From an uncultured Eubacteriales bacterium (GTDB lineage: Bacteria; Bacillota; Clostridia; Oscillospirales; Oscillospiraceae): 29,355 nucleotides of DNA. The notes under the pieces were generated by a model. The model was not told where the DNA came from and searched no databases. It saw only the letters and a program-made list of their open reading frames with translations. Made by a program: the position numbers and the translations under genes. The stretch is from NCBI GenBank assembly GCA_900547745.1, contig URHT01000025.1, positions 1-29,355 on the forward strand, written 5' to 3'. This document shows positions 15,380 to 21,863 of the stretch, piece after piece; the first letter of the stretch is position 1, and every line of letters begins with the position of its first letter.

Positions 15380-15408
15380 TTGCCGGCGGCGGCCGGGTGT
15401 GGTATACT
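15380..15408 (+). promoter_or_regulatory. Promoter of the NhaC-family transporter
   Basis: TTGCCG (15380-15385) and TATACT (15403-15408) with a 17-base spacer and a TGG extension just before the -10. AAGGAG at 15427-15432 serves the ATG at 15441. An IclR site is expected in or near this region, but no clean palindrome was found. Confidence 0.75.
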
Positions 15409-15440
15409 ACGGATATCTGAGCAGGTAAGGAGAGCGCACC

Positions 15441-16790
15441 ATGTTGGAGATCCTTATGGCCTTTGCGCCGCTGATATTTCTCATCGTCTATGCGCTCAAG
15501 ACCCGCCGCATGGCGGAGTCCATGGTGCTGGCCACGCTGCTGGCCATGGCGCTGCTGCACCGGCAGCACTTCCTCACCGGCACCATCGACGGCCTGTACG
15601 CCGTGCTGTCCAGCTCGTCGTACCAGTTCGCGCTGTGCGTCATCATCGGCTTCGGCGGCATGATCACCCTGTTTCAGGAGTCCGGCGCCCTGATGGGCTT
15701 CCGCGACCTGCTGCTGAAGGTGGCCGGGGGTCCCAAACGGACGCTGGTGCTGGCGTGGTGCATGTCCGCGGTCATGTTTCTGGACGAGTATCTCAATGCC
15801 CTGACGGTGACATTCTCCATGCGGGAGATCACCGACCGGAACCGCATCCCCCGGGAGCATCTGGCCCTGCAGGCCAACATCATGGCCTGCTGCCTGTGCA
15901 TGACCATCCCGTTTTCCAGCTGGACGGCCTTCAGCGTGGGACTGATATCGGAGTACGATCTGGGCTTTGGCGACTACCTGCGGGCCATTCCGTACATGCT
16001 CTATCCGCTGTGCATGATGCTGCTGTGCCTGCTGCTGGCGGTGGGCGCATTCCCGAAGCTCGGGCCGCTGAAGCAGGCATATCAACGGGTGCGCAGCGGC
16101 GGCCCGGCCTTTGAAAAGAAGGAAAAGGCGGAGAAGCTGGTGGACATCGCCGATGTGGACGAGAGCCGCGTCTCCCCGGCGTGGAACGCCGTGGTGCCGC
16201 TGGCGGTGCTGGTAGGCGGCACCATCCTGTCCGGCAACGACCTCGTCCACGGCATGGTGCTGGCCATCATCGCCCAGTTCCTGCTGTATGTGCCCCAGAG
16301 GATCATGACCGTGAAGCAGTTTTTCGAGCATTTCTTCAACGGCGCCAAGGGCATGACATCCCTTGCCATCGTGGTATGCTTCGGCTTCATGCTCAGCGAG
16401 GCCAACCGGCAGCTGGGGCTGTTCGACATCCTCATCAACAGCATCGGCAGCGCCGTGCCGGCGGCGCTGGTACCGCCGCTGGCGTTCCTGCTGGTGGGGG
16501 CCACGGTGTTCGCTGTAGGCGGCTGCTGGGTGGTGATGACCATTGCCATACCGGTGTTTGTGCCGCTGGCGCTGTCCACGGGCGTGGCCGCGCCGGTGAT
16601 CATCGCCGCCGTTATGAGCGGCATCGCGCTGGGGTACAGCACCTGCTTTTACGCCGACGCGGTGTTCATGACTACGGCAGGTACCGGCGTGTCCAGCATC
16701 ACCATCATCCGCACCACCGTGCCCTACGCCGCGGTGGGAGCGGCGGTGGCGGTGATCGGATTTTTGCTGTGCGGGCTGGGCGTGCTTTAA
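15441..16790 (+). CDS. NhaC-family Na+/H+ antiporter-like transporter
   Basis: A 449-residue membrane protein with about 11-12 hydrophobic helices, of the NhaC/ion transporter superfamily. The diagnostic acidic stretch is FLDEYLNALTV at residues 113-123 (Asp115, Glu116, Asn119), comparable to the FFDDYANTL-type motif of the family, and a second conserved region is GGCWVVMTIAIPVF near residue 355. A cytoplasmic loop of charged residues lies near 210-235. It may exchange Na+ for H+, or an organic acid as in malate/lactate antiporters of this family; the neighbouring IclR regulator slightly favours an organic substrate (inference). It is monocistronic, ending before a terminator. Confidence 0.85.
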   Translation: MLEILMAFAPLIFLIVYALKTRRMAESMVLATLLAMALLHRQHFLTGTIDGLYAVLSSSSYQFALCVIIGFGGMITLFQESGALMGFRDLLLKVAGGPKRTLVLAWCMSAVMFLDEYLNALTVTFSMREITDRNRIPREHLALQANIMACCLCMTIPFSSWTAFSVGLISEYDLGFGDYLRAIPYMLYPLCMMLLCLLLAVGAFPKLGPLKQAYQRVRSGGPAFEKKEKAEKLVDIADVDESRVSPAWNAVVPLAVLVGGTILSGNDLVHGMVLAIIAQFLLYVPQRIMTVKQFFEHFFNGAKGMTSLAIVVCFGFMLSEANRQLGLFDILINSIGSAVPAALVPPLAFLLVGATVFAVGGCWVVMTIAIPVFVPLALSTGVAAPVIIAAVMSGIALGYSTCFYADAVFMTTAGTGVSSITIIRTTVPYAAVGAAVAVIGFLLCGLGVL

Positions 16791-16796
16791 GAAAAC

Positions 16797-16844
16797 GGCA
16801 GGGGAGCGGGCATCCGGGAGGATGTCCGCTCCTGTTCTTTGCGG
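16797..16844 (+). terminator. Terminator of the transporter gene
   Basis: An imperfect GC-rich hairpin (roughly CAGGGGAGCGGGCATCC with GGATGTCCGCTCCTG, loop GGGA) followed by TTCTTT, starting just after the transporter stop codon. Confidence 0.7.
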
Positions 16845-16853
16845 ATTCTTAAC

Positions 16854-16882
16854 TCGACTGGATGGCAGTTTTCTGGTATACT
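16854..16882 (+). promoter_or_regulatory. Promoter of the CNNM transporter leader
   Basis: TCGACT (16854-16859) and TATACT (16877-16882), 17-base spacer, with TGG directly before the -10 (extended -10). Transcription should start near 16889, about 190 bases before the transporter start, leaving a long leader. Confidence 0.7.
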
Positions 16883-16917
16883 ACCATCAATTTACAAAAA
16901 GGAGGGGTCGTACCTAT

Positions 16918-17028
16918 ATGGATACTGACGGCGGTGACTATCCGGGTAACCATCTGAACTGCCATCTGTTTTTGGGAGCATATCTGCGCTGCGCGTTGTG
17001 GGGCAGACGTGCTTTTTTGCGCTTGTAG
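16918..17028 (+). CDS. Leader ORF, 36 residues, overlapping the attenuator
   Basis: ATG at 16918 follows AAAGGAGGGG with good spacing; TAG is at 17026-17028. The 36 residues start MDTDGGDYPGNHLNCHLF and end GRRAFLRL: acidic first, basic last, with two Cys and no signal peptide. The last third of the frame lies on the terminator hairpin and its T-run, so translation of it would affect hairpin folding. It could be a leader peptide that senses translation speed or metal. Equally, the ATG may be part of an RNA aptamer and the frame accidental. Confidence 0.45.
   Translation: MDTDGGDYPGNHLNCHLFLGAYLRCALWGRRAFLRL
16978..17018 (+). terminator. Intrinsic terminator inside the CNNM leader
   Basis: GCATATCTGC (16978-16987) pairs with GCAGACGTGC (17003-17012) with one wobble and one mismatch, loop of 15 bases, followed immediately by six T (17013-17018). 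It lies 60 bases before the transporter start codon and downstream of its promoter, so it would stop transcription of the gene unless overridden. Confidence 0.7.
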
Positions 17029-17077
17029 GCGCCCGCTCACCGGAAAAAAACAGACGACAGAAAAGGAGCTACATATT

Positions 17078-18331
17078 TTGTCAACCACGACTTGTATCAT
17101 TATGATGGCGGTCTGCCTGCTGCTGTCCGCCTATTTTTCGGCCACGGAGACGGCCTTTTCCTCCGCCAACACCACGCGCCTTCGGACGCTGGCGGAGAAG
17201 GGAAGCGGCGGCGCGGCGCTGGCGCTGAAGCTGCTGGAGCAGTATGACCGTCTGCTGTCCACCATCCTCATCGGCAACAACATCGTCAATATCGCCACTG
17301 CGTCCATCGGCACGGTGCTGTTTGTGCGGCACTACGGCGACGCGGGCGCCACCATCTCCACGGTGGTGGTGACGGTGGTGGTGCTGATCTTCGGCGAGAT
17401 ATCCCCCAAGAGCATCGCCAAGGACTGCGCGGAGCGGTGCGCCATGCTGTCCGCCCCCATCCTGCGGGTGTTCATCTGGGTGCTGCTGCCGCTGAACCGG
17501 CTGTTCTCCCTGTGGAAGAAGCTGCTGAGCAGGGTGTTCCGCCTCGGCGGCGAGAGCAAAATGTCCCAGGAGGAGCTGCTGATGCTGGTGGATGAGGTGC
17601 AGCAGGACGGCAGCATCGACCGGGACGAGGGCGAGCTGCTGAAAAACGCCATCGGCTTTTCCGAGCAGGAGGCGCAGGACATCCTCATCCACCGGGTGGA
17701 TCTGGCGGCGCTGCCCGTCACCGCCGGTAAGGAGGAGATAGCGGCGCTGTTCACCCAGACCAAGTACTCCCGGCTGCTGATCTACGAGGACTCCATCGAC
17801 CACATTCTGGGCACCGTCCACCAGAAGGACTTCTATGTGGGCTGCGGCGTGACGGATAAGCCGCTGCGGGACATCATCGCCCCGCCGGTGTTCGCACTGG
17901 AGAACGAGCCCATTCGCCTGCTGCTGAAGAAGCTGCAGCAGGCCAAGACCCATGTGGCCGTGGTAGTGGACGAGTACGGCGGCACCTGCGGCATCGTCAC
18001 CATGGAGGATATCCTGGAGGAGCTGGTGGGCGAGATCTGGGACGAGCACGATGAGGAGGAGGTATTCCTGCGGAAGCTGGGCCCGGACACCTACACCGTG
18101 GACGCGGCCATGGATCTGGAGGATTTCGCCGCGTACTTCCACGTCAAGACCGGCTCGGAGATGGTATCCGTCAGCGGCTGGGTCATGGAGCAGTTCGGCC
18201 GCGTGCCGGAGGTGGGGGACAGCTTCACCTGCGGCGATCTGCAGGTGGAGGTCATGCGGGTGGAGAACCACCGCATTGAGGAGATCCGCGTGGTGCAGAG
18301 GGCGGCGGAGCCGTCGGAAGCACCGGCCTGA
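17078..18331 (+). CDS. CNNM/CorC (HlyC-type) metal transporter with CBS domains
   Basis: A 417-residue inner-membrane protein with three parts. A CNNM (DUF21) membrane domain covers about residues 1-175, with LSAYFSATETAFSS, GNNIVNI and GEISPKSIAKD. A CBS pair covers about 190-315, with KYSRLLIYED and VVVDEYGGTCGIVTMEDILEELVGEI. A C-terminal CorC_HlyC domain covers about 330-405. Such proteins export Mg2+ or other divalent metals and are often annotated as hemolysins. The start is TTG at 17078 because AAAGGAG lies nine bases upstream; the ORF otherwise runs back to 17009 across the terminator T-run. An ATG at 17102 is a weaker choice. It is monocistronic, controlled by the leader in front, and ends at a strong terminator. 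Confidence 0.9.
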   Translation: MSTTTCIIMMAVCLLLSAYFSATETAFSSANTTRLRTLAEKGSGGAALALKLLEQYDRLLSTILIGNNIVNIATASIGTVLFVRHYGDAGATISTVVVTVVVLIFGEISPKSIAKDCAERCAMLSAPILRVFIWVLLPLNRLFSLWKKLLSRVFRLGGESKMSQEELLMLVDEVQQDGSIDRDEGELLKNAIGFSEQEAQDILIHRVDLAALPVTAGKEEIAALFTQTKYSRLLIYEDSIDHILGTVHQKDFYVGCGVTDKPLRDIIAPPVFALENEPIRLLLKKLQQAKTHVAVVVDEYGGTCGIVTMEDILEELVGEIWDEHDEEEVFLRKLGPDTYTVDAAMDLEDFAAYFHVKTGSEMVSVSGWVMEQFGRVPEVGDSFTCGDLQVEVMRVENHRIEEIRVVQRAAEPSEAPA

Positions 18332-18341
18332 TACCCATAAA

Positions 18342-18378
18342 GCAGAGAAAAAGCCGCGTCAGCGGCTTTTTTCTCTGC
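18342..18378. terminator. Strong bidirectional terminator
   Basis: GCAGAGAAAAAGCCGC (18342-18357), loop GTCA, then GCGGCTTTTTTCTCTGC (18362-18378): about 16 bp with a T-run in the right arm and an A-run in the left. It ends the CNNM transcript. Confidence 0.9.
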
Positions 18379-18438
18379 CCGGAGACGGGCATTTTCACCG
18401 GCGCGCCAAAAAAGCTGTCAGGCGGGCAGAAAAAGTTT

Positions 18439-18466
18439 TTGTACCGTTAAGAAAGTGTGGTATACT
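18439..18466 (+). promoter_or_regulatory. Promoter of the nucleobase permease
   Basis: TTGTAC (18439-18444) and TATACT (18461-18466), 16-base spacer, TGG before the -10. A tandem 9-bp repeat ATACTACAC (18462-18470 and 18471-18479) covers the -10 and the likely start point. The leader is only about 35 bases long, too short for a purine riboswitch. Confidence 0.75.
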
Positions 18467-18507
18467 ACACATACTACACGCCCCTGCGGCCCAAAGGAGG
18501 ACACACC

Positions 18508-19866
18508 ATGCGCAAGACAGCCCACAGCGAGGCGGCACTGTTCCGGTTCCGCGGCGTACCGCCGCTGGGCATGGCGGTGTCCATGGCCCTGCAGCATCTG
18601 GTGTCCATGATCGTGGGCTGCGTCACACCGGCCATCATCATTGCCAACACCGTGGGACTGCCCCAGAGCCAGAGGGTGCTGCTGATCCAGGCATCGCTGG
18701 TGATGTCGGCGGTGACCACGCTGCTGGAGCTGTTCCCCATCGGAGGACGGTTCGGCGCGGGGCTGCCGGTGATCTTCGGCGTCAGCTTCGCGTACCTGCC
18801 CAGCATGCAGGCCATCGCCTCCGGCAGCGGCGGGCTGGCCGCCGTGGCGGGGGCCATGATCGTGGGCGGCATTGTGGCCACGCTGGTGGGCGTGTTTATC
18901 AAGCCCATCCGCCGCCTGTTCCCGCCGGTCATCACCGGCACGGTGGTGTTCACCATTGGCCTTTCCCTGTACCCCACGGCCATCCACTACATGGCCGGCG
19001 GCGCCGGCAACACCTACGCCTCCGTGGTGGAGGAGCGGGGCCTTACCGAGGCGCTGGTCTACGGCTCGTGGCAGAACTGGGCCATCGCGGCATTTACGCT
19101 GGCGGTGGTGCTGCTGCTGACCAATCACGGCAAGGGCGTGTGCAGGCTGGCGTCCATCCTGCTGGGTATTCTGGCGGGCTACGCCGTGGCCTTCGCTGCG
19201 GGAATGGTGGATCTGTCCGGCATCGCCGGTGCGTCATGGTTTTCCCTGCCGGAGGTGCTGCCCTTCGGCGTGACGTTTGAGCCCTCCGGCTGCATCGCGC
19301 TGGGGCTGCTGTTCACCATCAACTCCATTCAGGCCATCGGCGACCTGACCGCCACCACCGTGGGCGGCATGGACCGGGAACCCACCGACCGGGAGCTGCA
19401 GGGCGGCATCGTGGCCTACGGCGTCAGCAACATCCTGACGGCGCTGCTGGGCGGTCTGCCCACGGCGACGTACTCCCAGAACGTGGGCATCGTGGCCACC
19501 AACAAGGTGGTGAATCGCTGGGTGTTCGCCATGACCGGCGGCTTCCTGCTGCTGGCAGGCGTGGTGCCTAAGTTCTCCGCCGTTCTGACCACCATTCCCC
19601 AGTGCGTGCTGGGCGGCGCTACGGTGGCGGTATTCTCCACCATCGCCATGACCGGCATGAAGCTCATCGCCGGGGAGGGCATCACCGCCCGCAGCACCAC
19701 CATTGTGGGCCTGTCGGCGGCGCTGGGCGTGGGCATCTCTCAGGCGGCGGACGCGCTGGCCCAGTTCCCGGAGGCCGTCACCACCATCTTTGGCAAGTCG
19801 CCGGTGGTCATCGCCACGCTGCTGGCGGTGTTCCTGAATCTGGTGCTGCCCCGCGAAGAAAAGTAA
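18508..19866 (+). CDS. NCS2-family xanthine/uracil permease
   Basis: A 452-residue membrane protein with 12-14 helices, the size of nucleobase/ascorbate transporters, which import uracil, xanthine or urate with H+. Visible landmarks are ALQH (residues 27-30) in the first helix with the conserved His30, NSIQAIGDLTAT (272-283) with the Gly-Asp substrate region, and the NAT signature TYSQNVGIVATNK (321-333). In the signature the usual final Thr is Asn332, a small departure from QNxGxxxxT(R/K/G). The start at 18508 is supported by AAAGGAGG; the open frame reaches back to 18457, over the promoter. Xanthine or another purine fits better than uracil, but this is inference. It is monocistronic. Confidence 0.88.
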   Translation: MRKTAHSEAALFRFRGVPPLGMAVSMALQHLVSMIVGCVTPAIIIANTVGLPQSQRVLLIQASLVMSAVTTLLELFPIGGRFGAGLPVIFGVSFAYLPSMQAIASGSGGLAAVAGAMIVGGIVATLVGVFIKPIRRLFPPVITGTVVFTIGLSLYPTAIHYMAGGAGNTYASVVEERGLTEALVYGSWQNWAIAAFTLAVVLLLTNHGKGVCRLASILLGILAGYAVAFAAGMVDLSGIAGASWFSLPEVLPFGVTFEPSGCIALGLLFTINSIQAIGDLTATTVGGMDREPTDRELQGGIVAYGVSNILTALLGGLPTATYSQNVGIVATNKVVNRWVFAMTGGFLLLAGVVPKFSAVLTTIPQCVLGGATVAVFSTIAMTGMKLIAGEGITARSTTIVGLSAALGVGISQAADALAQFPEAVTTIFGKSPVVIATLLAVFLNLVLPREEK

Positions 19867-19868
19867 CC

Positions 19869-19908
19869 AATAAAGAGGAGCCGTCCTGCGGGACGGCTCC
19901 TCTTTATT
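19869..19908. terminator. Bidirectional terminator shared by permease and exonuclease III
   Basis: A perfect 18-bp stem, AATAAAGAGGAGCCGTCC (19869-19886) with GGACGGCTCCTCTTTATT (19891-19908), loop TGCG. The right arm contains the TAA of the convergent exonuclease gene (19904-19906), so one hairpin ends both transcripts. Confidence 0.92.
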
Positions 19909-20662
19909 CCTCAGCAAGCTCCAGCACCACGGGGCAATGGTCGCTGCCGGTGATCTCCGGCCAGATGTCCGCGCTTTTGACGCGGGGCATCAGCCGTTGG
20001 GAGACAATGAAGTAGTCGATGCGCCATCCGGCGTTGTTCTCCCGGGCGTGGAAGCGGTAGCTCCACCACGAGTAGGCGCCGGTGCGGTCGGGGTACAGGG
20101 CGCGGAACGTGTCCACAAAGCCGCTTTGCAGCAGCTGGGTCATCTTGCCCCGTTCCTCATCGGAGAAGCCGGGATTCATTCGGTTGGACTGGGGATTCTT
20201 CAGGTCGATCTCCTGATGGGCCACGTTCAGGTCGCCGCAGTAGACCACCGGCTTTTCGGCGTCCAGCGCCGTCAGATAGGCACGGATGTCGTCCTCCCAT
20301 TCCATGCGGTAGTCCAGCCGGGCCAGCTGATCCTTGGAGTTGGGGGTGTAGCAGCAGACCAGATAGAAATTGTCGAACTCGGCGGTGATGACCCGTCCCT
20401 CGTGGCGGTGGATATCGTCTCCGAAGTCATAGGTCACGGACAGGGGCGGACGGCGCGTGAACACGGCGGTGCCGGAGTAGCCCGCCTTGTCGGCGCTGTT
20501 CCAGAACCGCTGGTAGCCCTCCAGCGCAAAGGATGCCTGCTCCGGACGCATCTTCGTCTCCTGCAGGCAGATGACGTCCGCATCCGCCAGCGCGCAGAAG
20601 TCCAGAAAGCCCTTGTTCAGGCAGGCCCGCAGGCCGTTGACGTTCCATGAGATCAGCCGCAT
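19904..20662 (-). CDS. Exodeoxyribonuclease III (ExoA/Xth family)
   Basis: A 252-residue exonuclease III/AP endonuclease, normal length, which cuts DNA at abasic sites in base excision repair and removes nucleotides from 3' ends. Catalytic landmarks are complete: SWNVNGLRA with Asn7, LQETK with Glu35, CGDLNVAH with Asp144 and Asn146, AGWRIDYF with Asp216, and the C-terminal SDHCPV with Asp241 and His242. Start at 20662 follows GGAGGAG; the open frame continues to 20824 without homology. It has its own promoter and is not part of an operon. It reads towards the permease and shares the terminator hairpin with it. The gene symbol is left blank because exoA and xth are both used. Confidence 0.94.
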   Translation of the reverse strand: MRLISWNVNGLRACLNKGFLDFCALADADVICLQETKMRPEQASFALEGYQRFWNSADKAGYSGTAVFTRRPPLSVTYDFGDDIHRHEGRVITAEFDNFYLVCCYTPNSKDQLARLDYRMEWEDDIRAYLTALDAEKPVVYCGDLNVAHQEIDLKNPQSNRMNPGFSDEERGKMTQLLQSGFVDTFRALYPDRTGAYSWWSYRFHARENNAGWRIDYFIVSQRLMPRVKSADIWPEITGSDHCPVVLELAEE

Positions 20663-20693
20663 GATAAAGCTCCTCCGTGTTTCTCCGTACTGC

Positions 20694-20722
20694 GTACAAT
20701 AGCCGCTTTGCGGCCATTGTAC
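20694..20722. promoter_or_regulatory. Palindrome over the exonuclease III promoter
   Basis: GTACAATAGCCGC (20694-20706) and GCGGCCATTGTAC (20710-20722) form a 13-bp inverted repeat with one wobble and a three-base spacer. Minus-strand TACAAT (20716-20721), preceded by TGG, is the likely extended -10 of exonuclease III, so the palindrome covers the -10 and start point. It could be an operator or a stabilising 5' hairpin. No clear -35 is visible. Confidence 0.5.
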
Positions 20723-20778
20723 CATACTTTCGCGCCCGGCACAATCCGTTTCCGTGCGGCAGGTCAGGAAAAACGGAC

Positions 20779-20809
20779 TTGACTTGCGCCCCGCGGGGGG
20801 ATATATACT
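20779..20809 (+). promoter_or_regulatory. Promoter of the flavodoxin gene
   Basis: TTGACT (20779-20784) and TATATA (20802-20807) with a 17-base spacer, or TATACT (20804-20809) with 19. The spacer contains a CCCCGCGGGG palindrome. GGAGG precedes the ATG at 20842. Confidence 0.7.
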
Positions 20810-20841
20810 ATACACATCAGGCAAAGAACGGAGGTATTCCT

Positions 20842-21315
20842 ATGAGCAAGAAGCTGGTAGCGTATTTTTCCGCGTCCGGCGTGACGGCGCAGGTGGCCGG
20901 GAAGCTGGCGGAGGCCGTGGGCGCAGACCTGTTTGAGATCGCCCCAAAGGTGCCCTACACCAAGGCGGATCTGGACTGGACGAACGCCAGATCCCGCAGC
21001 ACCGTGGAGATGAAGGAGCCCGGCTCCCGTCCGGCGCTGGCGGCGCAGCTGCCCAACGCGGCGGACTACGACACCGTCTATGTGGGCTTCCCCATCTGGT
21101 GGTATGTGGCCCCTACCATCGTCAACACGTTTCTGGAGAGCATCGACCTGAGCGGCAAGACCGTGGTGCCCTTCGCCACCTCCGGCGGCAGCGGCATGGG
21201 AAAGACCAACGAGCATCTGGCCCCCAGCTGCAGGGGCGCGAAGCTGCTGAACGGCAAGGTATTCAAGCGCGGCGTCAGCAAGGAAGAGCTGGCGGCATGG
21301 GCCGAGAGCCTGTAG
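20842..21315 (+). CDS. Flavodoxin-family protein (Flavodoxin_4 type)
   Basis: A 157-residue flavodoxin-like protein of the NAD(P)H-quinone/flavodoxin group. The FMN phosphate loop is near residues 9-16 (YFSASGVTAQVA, in place of the SxTGNT of classical flavodoxins). PIWWYVAPTIVNTFLE (about residues 80-95) and FATSGGSGMG (about 109-118) are the isoalloxazine-binding loops and are typical of Flavodoxin_4 proteins. It probably carries electrons with FMN or reduces a small molecule in the cytoplasm. The start at 20842 follows GGAGG; the frame also runs back to 20677, over the promoter. It is monocistronic. Confidence 0.9.
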   Translation: MSKKLVAYFSASGVTAQVAGKLAEAVGADLFEIAPKVPYTKADLDWTNARSRSTVEMKEPGSRPALAAQLPNAADYDTVYVGFPIWWYVAPTIVNTFLESIDLSGKTVVPFATSGGSGMGKTNEHLAPSCRGAKLLNGKVFKRGVSKEELAAWAESL

Positions 21316-21330
21316 CAGCGCATCAACAGC

Positions 21331-21367
21331 AAAATTCCGCTGTGCGAGAGGACAGCGGAATTTTTTT
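21331..21367 (+). terminator. Terminator of the flavodoxin gene
   Basis: AAAATTCCGCTGT (21331-21343) pairs with ACAGCGGAATTTT (starting 21352), followed by a run of T to 21367. It starts 15 bases after the flavodoxin stop. Confidence 0.9.
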
Positions 21368-21381
21368 CTCTGTATGCCGGA

Positions 21382-21626
21382 AAGATCACGGCCCGGCCAT
21401 GCTGAAAAACGCGCCCATCTTTCTTGACGAGGCCGCCGCCAACGTTGCCCCGGAGAACGGGAAGAAGCTGATGGACGCCATCGAGGCCCTGACCCGTGAA
21501 AAGACCGTCGTCACGCGCGCCCGCCGGCGCAAGACCGTCCGGTGTGCCGGCCGGATCCCGGCGCCGGACGGCATCTGCCGCCGCTTTATTACAGAGCGGA
21601 GACGGGCCGGGGGCTGGAAAATTTAA
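21382..21626 (+). pseudogene. C-terminal remnant of an ABC-transporter ATPase
   Basis: From 21399 a frame of 75 codons reads MLKNAPIFLDEAAANVAPEN, then AIEALTREKTVV, RRRKTVRCAGRI, DGI and RRFITERRRAGGWKI, ending TAA at 21624-21626. Exporter-type ABC proteins have RAMLKNAPILLLDEATA, the D-loop, the AHRLxT switch and a C-terminal (Y/F)xxQxxxxxxW. Here Walker B lacks a residue, the switch His is replaced (TRARRRKT) and an upstream ITAR at 21385-21396 is one base out of frame with MLKNAP. The Walker A and signature regions are absent, and there is no promoter or ribosome site. It is a decayed tail that kept only its terminator. Confidence 0.72.
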
Positions 21627-21630
21627 CCAG

Positions 21631-21669
21631 AAAGGCGATGGCCGGGAGCCCCCGGCCATCGCCTTTTTT
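21631..21669 (+). terminator. Terminator left behind the ABC remnant
   Basis: AAAGGCGATGGCCGGG (21631-21646), loop AGCC, then CCCGGCCATCGCC and six T (to 21669). A near-perfect strong intrinsic terminator, now serving no intact gene; it insulates the surface-protein promoter from upstream reading. Confidence 0.92.
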
Positions 21670-21782
21670 CCGGCATTGGGCGTGTGAAATCTTGCTGAAA
21701 AATGACACATTTGTGAAAAAAAGTCTTACGCCGCAGGGGGTGCGCGGTGTACGATATATGATGTATAGATGTGACAAAACCA

Positions 21783-21820
21783 GGCGGGCTTTTTGGGGAT
21801 GCCCGCCAACGTGTCCCCAG
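21783..21820 (+). promoter_or_regulatory. H-type pseudoknot candidate in the surface-protein leader
   Basis: GGCGGGC (21783-21789) pairs with GCCCGCC (21801-21807). The loop holds TTGGGGA (21793-21799), which can pair with TCCCCAG (21814-21820) to make a second stem of five to seven pairs. That gives a compact H-type pseudoknot 44 bases before the start codon. There is no terminator after it, so any control would act on translation or stability. The region upstream (21700-21770) is AT-rich and should hold the promoter, but only weak -10 boxes such as TATGAT (21757-21762) can be seen. Confidence 0.45.
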
Positions 21821-21863
21821 CGGGATCGAGGAAACGGAAGACAGGATTTGAAGGAGGTCACAC

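Larger units (their letters stand above)
16889..17077 (+). ncRNA. Candidate cis-regulatory leader (riboswitch or attenuator) before CNNM gene
   Basis: The leader from the promoter at 16854-16882 to the transporter start holds three things: a small ORF with a strong ribosome site, a possible short stem GGATA (16920-16924)/TATCC (16938-16942), and a complete intrinsic terminator ending at 17018, before the gene. A terminator inside a leader is the mark of conditional read-through. The family downstream moves Mg2+ or other divalent metals, so a metal-responsive element is a fair guess. It does not match the M-box or yybP-ykoY consensus that I can recall. The class is not identified. Confidence 0.55.

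Noticed and set aside
17081..18271. 396-codon minus-strand frame opposite the CNNM gene
   Set aside because: Antisense shadow rich in His, Gln and Leu; the plus strand has all CNNM, CBS and CorC motifs.
18467..18507. Purine riboswitch before the nucleobase permease
   Set aside because: The transcript leader is only about 35 bases and has no aptamer-like stems.
21700..21863. c-di-GMP riboswitch before the surface-protein gene
   Set aside because: Attractive for an adhesin, but neither the GEMM-I nor the class II consensus as I recall them can be placed on the sequence; only the pseudoknot is supported.
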